A DNA stretch of 15,021 bases from UKL13-2 sp036394575 (GTDB lineage Bacteria; Pseudomonadota; Gammaproteobacteria; Burkholderiales; Usitatibacteraceae). The translations under genes were made by a program, and so were the position numbers. The stretch lies in the NCBI GenBank assembly GCA_036394575.1, contig DASWEY010000063.1, forward strand, positions 1 to 15,021, in the 5' to 3' direction. Each line of letters opens with the position of its first letter. The stretch's first letter is position 1. Of this stretch, positions 8,355 to 14,204 are shown piece after piece. Under the pieces are notes generated by a model, which saw only the letters and a program-made list of their open reading frames with translations, ran no database searches and was not told where the DNA came from.

Positions 8355-8440
8355 CGTCTGTGTGCAAGCCGTCATGGCGACTCGTCCTATCGCATCCCCG
8401 TAAACGGGGCCCCTGCTCTTACTCCTCACGCCAATGCTTT
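8355..8440. repeat. Candidate inserted intergenic element between the frc remnant and frc
   Basis: This segment fills the space between the break point of the frc remnant and the frc leader. It contains a hairpin CCCCG-TAAA-CGGGG (8396-8409) overlapping the palindrome GGGGCCCC (8406-8413). Its edge shares AAGCATTGGCG (minus strand) with the dispersed repeat at 7006. It looks unlike coding DNA and may be a small repeat or the scar of a deletion. Confidence 0.4.
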
Positions 8441-8485
8441 CACATGCGTCATATCGAGAATACGTGCGCCCTTTAATGCTTCCAT
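8426..8485 (-). pseudogene. 5' remnant of a second formyl-CoA transferase gene
   Basis: The minus strand encodes MEALKGARILDMTHV (8485-8441), 14 of 15 residues identical to the N-terminus of the adjacent frc. It then breaks into four unrelated codons and a TGA. The DNA of the 45 shared bases is 36/45 identical: the last 21 are the same and most differences are silent, which points to an old paralogue and not a recent slip. It keeps its own ribosome binding site (TTGGAGAA, 8 bases before ATG). The oxc operon therefore probably once held two frc-type genes in tandem, one of which has been deleted except for its start. Alternatively the 19-codon reading frame now acts as a leader peptide coupled to frc, but nothing shows this. 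Confidence 0.75.
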
Positions 8486-8511
8486 TCAATTCTCCAAGAG
8501 AGTCTGCGGCA

Positions 8512-8535
8512 GGCAGAAGGCGAATCGCCTTCGCC
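8512..8535 (-). other. Intercistronic stem-loop after oxc
   Basis: GAAGGCG (8516-8522) pairs with CGCCTTC (8526-8532), extended by outer GGC/GCC pairs. No T-run follows on the minus strand, so it is less likely a full terminator than an RNA-stabilising or partial-termination hairpin between oxc and the downstream frc region. Confidence 0.5.
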
Positions 8536-8545
8536 CATTGTTCAC

Positions 8546-10300
8546 TTATTTTTTCTTTGCTGCCGTCGGGTTCAGACTGGTGATGCGTCCGCTCTCCGTG
8601 CCGGCGGTTTCATCGATGACGGCATTGATGAGTGTCGGCTTGCGTGAGCGGATGGCTTCTTCCATCGCCTTGCGCAACTCAGCCGGGGTGGTGGCGTTGA
8701 CGCCCACGCCGCCGAAGGCTTCCATCAGCTTGTCGTAGCGCGCGCCCTTGACGAATACCGTCGGCGCCACGTCGGCGCTGCCGGTCGGGTTGATATCGGT
8801 GCCGCGATAGACGCCGTTGTTGTTCATCACCACCACGCAGACCGGCAGGTTGTAGCGGCAGATGGTTTCGACTTCCATGCCGGAGAAACCGAAGGCGCTG
8901 TCGCCCTCGACGGCGATCACCGGCTGGCCCGACTCCACCGCGGCCGCCACGGCGAAGCCCATGCCGATACCCATGATGCCCCAGGTGCCGACATCGAGAC
9001 GCTTGCGCGGCTTGTACATATCGACAATGCTGCGTGTGAAGTCGAGCGCATTGGCGCCTTCATTGACCAGCATCGCATCCGGGTTGGCCTTGATGATGTC
9101 GCGCACCACGTTGAGCGCACTGTGGAAATTCATCGGCGCCGGATCCTTGGCCAGGGTCTCGGCCATCTTGGCGAGGTTCTTGTTCTTGCGCTCGGCGATG
9201 GCGCCCAGCCATTCGGCTGAGGGCTTGGCCCAATTGCTGCCGATGCCAGCAAGCAGAGCCGAGACACAGGAGCCGATATCGCCGATCAAAGGCGCGGCAA
9301 TGGCCACATTGCTGTCGGCTTCAGTCGGCGAGATGTCGATCTGGATGAATTTCTGGCCGCCCCAGGCCTTGTGATCCTTGCCGCCCCAGGTCTTGCCCTT
9401 GCCTTGCGAGAGCAGCCAGTTGAGGCGTGCGCCGATCAGCACCACCACATCGGCTTCGGGCAACACGAAAGAGCGCGCGGCCGCCGCTGACTGCTCATGC
9501 GTATCCGGCAGCAAGCCCTTGGCCATCGACATGGGCAGATAGGGGATGCCGGTTTTCTCGACCAGGGCACGGATGTCGGCATCGGCCTGGGCGTAAGCGG
9601 CGCCTTTGCCCAGCAGGATCAGCGGACGCTTGGCGCCCTTGAGCAATTCGAGGGCGCGCTTGACCGCGTCCTGTCCAGGGATCTGGCGCGGCGCGGGATC
9701 GACGACCTTGATCAGCGAATTCTTGCCGGCGGCCGCATCCATGGTCTGTGCGAACAGCTTGGCCGGCAGGTCTAGGTACACCCCGCCCGGACGGCCGGAC
9801 ACGGCGGCGCGGATCGCGCGCGCCACACCGACGCCGATGTCTTCGGCATTCAACACGCGAAAGGCGGCCTTGCACAGGGGCTTGGCAATCGCGAGCTGGT
9901 CCATCTCCTCATAGTCGCCCTGCTGCAGGTCGACGATCTCGCGCTCGCTGGAGCCCGAGATCAGGATCATCGGGAAGCAATTGGTGGTGGCATTGGCCAG
10001 CGCAGTCAGACCGTTGAGGAAACCGGGGGCGGACACCGTCAGGCACACGCCGGGCTTCTGGGTCATGAAGCCGGCGATGGCGGCGGCATTGCCGGCGTTC
10101 TGTTCATGGCGGAAGGAAATCACGCGCATGCCCTCGGCCTGGGCCATGCGCGTCAGGTCCGTGATCGGAATACCGGGCAGACCATAAATGGTGTTGAGCC
10201 CGTTGAGCTTCAGGGCATTGATGACTAGGTGAAACCCGTCGATCATTTCTTGTGAGTCCGTGCCGGCACCGGCAATGGCCAAGGCTTCATTGGTTCCCAT
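8546..10300 (-). CDS. oxc: Oxalyl-CoA decarboxylase
   Basis: This thiamine-diphosphate enzyme converts oxalyl-CoA to formyl-CoA and CO2, the energy-yielding step of oxalate breakdown. The 584-residue protein is slightly longer than the 568-residue Oxalobacter enzyme, mostly at the N-terminus. Glu66 in FRHEQNAGNAA is the cofactor-activating glutamate. Tyr130/Glu131 in QQGDYEEMDQ match the active-site Tyr120/Glu121 of the known enzyme. ARAIRAAVSGRPGGVYLDLP is the region that binds the ADP activator. The C-terminal TPP/Mg motif spans GDSAFGFSGMEVETICRYNL to NNNGVYRGTD. Three domains in the usual order are evident. An AAGGAG site precedes the ATG. The gene leads the operon and is divergent from a Crp/Fnr regulator; the shared 217-base region holds a promoter and an FNR-like box. 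Confidence 0.96.
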   Translation of the reverse strand: MGTNEALAIAGAGTDSQEMIDGFHLVINALKLNGLNTIYGLPGIPITDLTRMAQAEGMRVISFRHEQNAGNAAAIAGFMTQKPGVCLTVSAPGFLNGLTALANATTNCFPMILISGSSEREIVDLQQGDYEEMDQLAIAKPLCKAAFRVLNAEDIGVGVARAIRAAVSGRPGGVYLDLPAKLFAQTMDAAAGKNSLIKVVDPAPRQIPGQDAVKRALELLKGAKRPLILLGKGAAYAQADADIRALVEKTGIPYLPMSMAKGLLPDTHEQSAAAARSFVLPEADVVVLIGARLNWLLSQGKGKTWGGKDHKAWGGQKFIQIDISPTEADSNVAIAAPLIGDIGSCVSALLAGIGSNWAKPSAEWLGAIAERKNKNLAKMAETLAKDPAPMNFHSALNVVRDIIKANPDAMLVNEGANALDFTRSIVDMYKPRKRLDVGTWGIMGIGMGFAVAAAVESGQPVIAVEGDSAFGFSGMEVETICRYNLPVCVVVMNNNGVYRGTDINPTGSADVAPTVFVKGARYDKLMEAFGGVGVNATTPAELRKAMEEAIRSRKPTLINAVIDETAGTESGRITSLNPTAAKKK

Positions 10301-10449
10301 GTTTTACTCCTTGTAACGCGGCAGGATGCAGTCTGGCGCTTTTTTATTCGGTCAGCGCGGGATGCACTGAGCGGTATGTCCGGAAGGCGCCGCAGGATGG
10401 CGGCACACTTCATGAGTTATTGCAGTCAATTAATCAAATAGCAGAGGAC

Positions 10450-10455
10450 ATGATA
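10450..10455 (-). promoter_or_regulatory. Candidate -10 of the oxc promoter (activator-dependent)
   Basis: The minus strand reads TATCAT (5/6 of the -10 consensus). Transcription from it would start near 10443. That puts the centre of the FNR-like box at 10478-10491 exactly at -41.5, the class II position used by FNR/CRP activators, which substitutes for a -35. A second option is TTGGCA (10465-10460) with GCTATT (10442-10437), 17 bases apart. The oxc leader would be about 140 bases. Confidence 0.5.
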
Positions 10456-10477
10456 AAAATGCCAAAATACTATCGCC

Positions 10478-10491
10478 TTGATTCCTGTCAA
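10478..10491. promoter_or_regulatory. FNR-like operator between oxc and its divergent regulator
   Basis: TTGAT-TCCT-GTCAA (minus strand TTGAC-AGGA-ATCAA) matches TTGAT-N4-ATCAA at 9 of 10 fixed positions. It lies 26 bases ahead of the regulator's ATG, where binding could repress that gene. It is also at -41.5 for the candidate oxc start, where binding would activate. The neighbouring regulator has the FNR-type recognition residues expected for this sequence. Confidence 0.6.
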
Positions 10492-10517
10492 TCCACTCTG
10501 GAAGATTGTCCCACGTC

Positions 10518-11144
10518 ATGACTTTGCTTATCAGTCACCCTCAGCGCGATGCCATCCGCGCGCAGCTTGCGCGCAATATTGTCTTGCGCACCCTGAAGCC
10601 GCGGGCCTTCGCCGAGCTTGAAAAACAGCTGGTCATCGCCGAATACAAAAAGGGCGATCTGCTGCTCGGCCAGGGCGACCATAATATGGAACAGTATTTT
10701 GTGCTCGACGGCATCCTCAAGCGCGTCGTCTCCAATCAGGAAGGCAAGGAGATGATTCTGCGCTTTTCCAAGGAAGACGATATGGATACCAGCTACGCCG
10801 CCTACCGGCTGCGTACGCCCGCGCCCTATTCGATCCGCGCCGTCACCAAGGTGCGCGTGGCGCAACTGTCGATGGACCTGTGGGGCGAGTTCCTCGAGCA
10901 CCATCCCTCGATCAAGGGCGATTTCGAATACGAGGTCATGCATCTGATGTCGGAAGTCATGGCCCATACCATCACCCTGCATCTGCTGGATGCCGCCGGC
11001 CGCGTGCAGCGCTTTCTGCGCAAGCACCCCGATTTGTACGAGCGCGTGCCGATGAAGGAGCTCGCTTCGCACCTGAATCTTTCCGCCGAAACGCTTTCGC
11101 GGCTCAAGCAAAAAGGCAAGGTGCAGGCCATCCTCGCGCGCTAG
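10518..11144 (+). CDS. Crp/Fnr family transcriptional regulator
   Basis: The 208-residue protein has an N-terminal cyclic-nucleotide-type beta-barrel (about 25-115: KKGDLLLGQGDHNMEQYFVLDGILKRV), a long dimerisation helix (about 120-155) and a C-terminal helix-turn-helix (about 170-200). The recognition helix SAETLSRLKQKGKV contains E-T-L-S-R, the ExxSR pattern with which FNR reads TTGA. There is no cysteine, so it cannot bind an Fe-S cluster as FNR does. The usual cAMP-contacting motif is also not evident, so the effector is unknown. It is divergent from oxc and probably controls the oxalate operon and itself through the box at 10478-10491. I chose ATG 10518; a TTG at 10506 would add four residues but has no usable ribosome binding site. 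The GGAAG upstream of the ATG is rather distant. Confidence 0.88.
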   Translation: MTLLISHPQRDAIRAQLARNIVLRTLKPRAFAELEKQLVIAEYKKGDLLLGQGDHNMEQYFVLDGILKRVVSNQEGKEMILRFSKEDDMDTSYAAYRLRTPAPYSIRAVTKVRVAQLSMDLWGEFLEHHPSIKGDFEYEVMHLMSEVMAHTITLHLLDAAGRVQRFLRKHPDLYERVPMKELASHLNLSAETLSRLKQKGKVQAILAR

Positions 11145-11176
11145 GGACGACAGCACAACTTCTGCCGCTGGCGCCT

Positions 11177-12022
11177 CTAGCGTGTGAGGCCCGACGGGAA
11201 CATGCGCCGTCCGATGCCGCCGCTCATGCTGTTGAGCGCATTTTCGACCTTGGCGACACCCGGCACGGCCGCAACGACATCGCCGGCATGATCGCGTTCG
11301 CCGGGCGTCGCCACAATGCCGGCCAGCCGCACGACGCCGGCCTCGACTTCGATCGACACATCCACCTCGGCGGTTTTTTCATCGGCCCGCAATGCGGCCC
11401 GCACCTTGGCTTCGAGCGCCAGGTTGAGCAGACGCTGACGCGATAGCACGGTCTCCGCAAAGGCCGCATCCTTCAGCAAGGACAACACCAGATCCACTGC
11501 GCGCGGAATCGGCACCCGTTCGGTATTGACGGTGAGATCGTAGAGCGCGGGATCGCCCCAATCGACGCCATGGGTTGAATGCATTTTCGCCGCACGGGCG
11601 GCATCGTCGTTTTCAATTTCTTTTTTCGCGAGCTGCTCGTCATCGGTATCCAGCCGCTCCATCAGCCGGCGAACGCGCACCGCCATCGGCGCGCAAACCT
11701 GGATGCAGGGAATATGCGATACCGGCCTCAGCAGCAGGGTGGCACCCCAGCCGCGAATCAGCACATTGCTCTTTACCGCCAGATCGAGCACTTCTTCGGC
11801 GGTAAAAATCGAAATGGTCTTGTCGTCCGCCGACCATTTTTCGATGGTGCCGGCCTTGCCCTCGCGGATGCGGCGAATCAGGCTCTTCTTGACGTGCATG
11901 CGGCCGGCCACCACATCGCCGACCTCATGCCGCACCTGCGCCAAGCCCAGCGCTTCGCACAGCCCGAGCGCCACATCCTTGCCCAGTGTGGCCATTTCCT
12001 GGGTCATCGCAATAACCGGCAT
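11177..12022 (-). CDS. Cytidylate kinase-like protein fused to a BON domain
   Basis: The 281-residue protein opens with a cytidylate kinase-like domain (about 1-185). Family marks are MPVIAMTQE, LIRGWGATLLL, CAPMAVRVRRLMER, an acidic DDAARAAKMHSTHGVDWGDP block and YDLTVNTERV. The N-terminal phosphate loop, usually GSGGREI, is degenerate here (ATLGKDVA), so kinase activity is uncertain. A BON domain follows (about 195-265: VDVSIEVEAGVVRLAGIV to GVAKVENAL), a fold usually linked to envelope or small-ligand binding. No signal peptide is seen, so the protein is probably cytoplasmic. It follows tctA by 30 bases with an AAGGAG site and appears to be the last gene of the tct operon. It converges on the regulator, 32 bases away, with no obvious terminator between. 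Its role is unknown. Confidence 0.85.
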   Translation of the reverse strand: MPVIAMTQEMATLGKDVALGLCEALGLAQVRHEVGDVVAGRMHVKKSLIRRIREGKAGTIEKWSADDKTISIFTAEEVLDLAVKSNVLIRGWGATLLLRPVSHIPCIQVCAPMAVRVRRLMERLDTDDEQLAKKEIENDDAARAAKMHSTHGVDWGDPALYDLTVNTERVPIPRAVDLVLSLLKDAAFAETVLSRQRLLNLALEAKVRAALRADEKTAEVDVSIEVEAGVVRLAGIVATPGERDHAGDVVAAVPGVAKVENALNSMSGGIGRRMFPSGLTR

Positions 12023-12052
12023 GGCAGGCTCCTTGTCATCCGCAATCGAAAA

Positions 12053-13549
12053 TTATTTTTTGCCGCGCAGCATGCCGACCAGATTGCTGATCGGCGCCCA
12101 GAACAGCATCATGATGGCCAGGCAAGTAATGGTGCCGACCAGCTTGTTGGAAAAGAACACGCTCATCTCGCCGCCGGAGGCCAGCATCGACTGGCGGAAT
12201 GAATCCTCGGCACGATCGCCCAGCACCAGGGCCAGCACCAAAGGCGCCAGCGGATAGTCGAGCTTCTTGAACACATAACCCATCACGCCGAAAACGAGCA
12301 TCAGCCAGACGTCGAACATCGAGCTGTGCACGGTGTAGGCGCCGATCGCGCAGATCACCAGGATTACCGGCGCGACAATCGAGAACGGGATGCGCAGAAT
12401 CGCGGCAAACAGCGGCACCGTGGTCAGCACCACAATCAGGCCGACGATATTGCCGAGGTACATCGAGGCGATCAGGCCCCAGACAAAATCCTTCTGCTCG
12501 GTAAACAGCAGCGGGCCGGGTTGCAGGCCCCAGATCAGCAAGCCGCCCAGCAGCACGGCCGCGGTGGGCGAACCGGGAATGCCAAGCGTCAGCATCGGCA
12601 GCAGGGCCGAGGTACCGGCCGCATGCGCCGCCACTTCCGGCGCCACCACGCCTTCCAATTCGCCCTTGCCGAAATTCTTGCCGTTGGGCGACATGCTCTT
12701 GGCGACGCCATAGCCCATGAACGAAGCCGGTGTCGCGCCGCCGGGGGTGATTCCCATCCAGCAGCCGATAGCGGACGAGCGAATGAAGGTCTTCCAGTAC
12801 TTGGGCAACAATTTCCAGGTCTGGATCACCACCTTGAGATTGATCTTGCCCTCGGTGCCCTTGAAGGCGAGCCCTTCCTCGATGGTCAGCAGGATCTCGC
12901 CGATACCGAACAGGCCGATCACCGCGATCAGGAAATCGAAGCCCTTCAGCAGATCGTTGAAGCCGAAGGTCATGCGCAGCTGCCCGGTCACCGTGTCGAG
13001 CCCGACGGCAGCCAGGGCGAAACCCAGCATCATTGCGCAGATGGTCTTGAAAGGCGGCGATTTGGTCATGCCGACGAAACTGCAAAAGGTCAGCAGGTAC
13101 ACCGCAAAAAATTCCGGCGGCCCGAACTGGAGCGCGAACTTCGCCACCAGGGGCGCCATGAAGGTGATCATGATCACCGCCACCAATGCCCCGATGAACG
13201 AGGAGGTGAAGGCGCCGGTCAGCGCCTCGCCGGCGCGCTGCTGCTGCGCCATGGGATAGCCGTCAAAGGTGGTGGCCACCGACCAGGGTTCGCCCGGAAT
13301 ATTGAACAATATCGAGGTAATGGCCCCGCCGAACAGGGCGCCCCAGTACAGGCAGGACAGCATGATGATCGCCGAGGTCGGGTTCATGCTGAATGTGAGA
13401 GGCAGCAGGATCGCCACGCCGTTGGCGCCGCCCAGACCGGGCAGCACGCCAATCAGCACGCCGAGAATCACGCCGACAAACATCAGGCCCAGGTTGTAGG
13501 GCGTCAGCGCGACCGAGAAGCCGTGCATCAACAGATTGATTTCGTCCAT
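12053..13549 (-). CDS. tctA: Tripartite tricarboxylate transporter, large membrane subunit TctA
   Basis: This is the large permease subunit of a TTT-family, binding-protein-dependent secondary transporter in the inner membrane. The 498-residue length is normal (about 500). The N-terminal half has the TctA signature GVLIGVLPGLGGANGVAILL (residues about 32-51). ITPGGATPASFMGYGVAKSM and the LTLGIPGSPTAAVLLGGLLI repeat of the same motif occur in the second half, reflecting the family's internal duplication. Ten or more hydrophobic helices are apparent. It follows tctB by 18 bases with an AGGAG site and precedes the kinase-like/BON gene. Substrates of the family include citrate and other di- and tricarboxylates; the substrate here is unknown. 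Confidence 0.96.
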   Translation of the reverse strand: MDEINLLMHGFSVALTPYNLGLMFVGVILGVLIGVLPGLGGANGVAILLPLTFSMNPTSAIIMLSCLYWGALFGGAITSILFNIPGEPWSVATTFDGYPMAQQQRAGEALTGAFTSSFIGALVAVIMITFMAPLVAKFALQFGPPEFFAVYLLTFCSFVGMTKSPPFKTICAMMLGFALAAVGLDTVTGQLRMTFGFNDLLKGFDFLIAVIGLFGIGEILLTIEEGLAFKGTEGKINLKVVIQTWKLLPKYWKTFIRSSAIGCWMGITPGGATPASFMGYGVAKSMSPNGKNFGKGELEGVVAPEVAAHAAGTSALLPMLTLGIPGSPTAAVLLGGLLIWGLQPGPLLFTEQKDFVWGLIASMYLGNIVGLIVVLTTVPLFAAILRIPFSIVAPVILVICAIGAYTVHSSMFDVWLMLVFGVMGYVFKKLDYPLAPLVLALVLGDRAEDSFRQSMLASGGEMSVFFSNKLVGTITCLAIMMLFWAPISNLVGMLRGKK

Positions 13550-13567
13550 GTCGTCTCCTGGCGAGGG

Positions 13568-14089
13568 TCAGTTAAAACCCAGGGCCGTTTCGAGCGGACC
13601 TTTCGGCAAGGGGACCTTGAACCAGATTTCAAACATCACGAAAAAAACCACCACCACGCTGACGCTGATGACCAGCGTCTTCAGCCATCTGTACTTGCCC
13701 AGCCAGATCATGAACACGGCGATGAATGCCACCGAGGGCACATAGATGCCCAACGCGGGGATCGGGCCGACGCCGTTGATGAACAACACATAGACGATGG
13801 TCGGCAGCAGCACCGACAGCACCATTTTCAGGGCTGGCACGCTGACAAAGGATTCGTCCTTGATGTCCTTGCCCATAGACGCGCGAAGCGCATTGACGAG
13901 CGCGCCGAAACAGAGGATGAGGCCGATGTAGAACGGGAAGTAGCCCGCCTCGGGTCCGTCCGATCCCCACTTCGAGCCCAGTCTTGCGCTGTCGTACATC
14001 ACCAGCGCGCCCAACAGGAAAAACAGCATGGCAACCACCAGGTCGATGGTCTTGGTCGATACCGCAGACTTTCCGTCCGAATCGCTCAT
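13568..14089 (-). CDS. tctB: Tripartite tricarboxylate transporter, small membrane subunit TctB
   Basis: The 173-residue protein is a small hydrophobic TctB subunit with four predicted helices: about 15-33 (LVVAMLFFLLGALVMY), 47-65 (YFPFYIGLILCFGALVNAL), 85-125 in two segments (VLLPTIVYVLFING and GIYVPSVAFIAVFMIWLG) and 133-153 (VISVSVVVVFFVMFEIWF). GPEAGYFPFYIG resembles the conserved pore-facing segment of the family. It partners TctA in the membrane. The gene lies between tctC and tctA in the usual C-B-A order, with a 115-base gap upstream that contains a strong hairpin. A G-rich ribosome binding site (GGGGG) lies about 11 bases before the ATG. Confidence 0.93.
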   Translation of the reverse strand: MSDSDGKSAVSTKTIDLVVAMLFFLLGALVMYDSARLGSKWGSDGPEAGYFPFYIGLILCFGALVNALRASMGKDIKDESFVSVPALKMVLSVLLPTIVYVLFINGVGPIPALGIYVPSVAFIAVFMIWLGKYRWLKTLVISVSVVVVFFVMFEIWFKVPLPKGPLETALGFN

Positions 14090-14172
14090 GGCGCAATATT
14101 CCCCCAGTGTATTGTTCTATTCATGGATGACGACGACCGTTATCGAAGGCAGCGGCTTCGATGGGAACGTGC

Positions 14173-14193
14173 AGCCCCGGCGCCGCCGGGGCT
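14173..14193 (-). other. Strong stem-loop between tctC and tctB
   Basis: AGCCCCGGC (14173-14181) and GCCGGGGCT (14185-14193) form a 9-bp, almost all GC stem with a 3-base loop, 12 bases after the tctC stop. No T-run follows on the minus strand. Such hairpins after binding-protein genes commonly protect the upstream message and let only part of transcription through, giving more binding protein than permease. Confidence 0.7.
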
Positions 14194-14204
14194 GTTCACG
14201 GGAT

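Noticed and set aside
8344..8367. Upstream ATG at 8367 as the start of frc
   Set aside because: It would add eight residues absent from the family, and the ATG at 8343 has an AGGAG at proper spacing.
10419..10430. ATTG-CAGT-CAAT inverted repeat as a second regulator site
   Set aside because: The half-site spacing is four bases shorter than the TTGA-N6-TCAA of the FNR-like box, so it would not suit the same protein. It may be chance.
10506..10517. TTG start for the Crp/Fnr regulator
   Set aside because: The only purine-rich stretch abuts the TTG too closely to serve it. The ATG at 10518 is the simpler choice, though its ribosome binding site is weak.
11145..11176. Terminator between the regulator and the converging kinase-like/BON gene
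   Set aside because: I see no hairpin with a T-run in either direction in these 32 bases.
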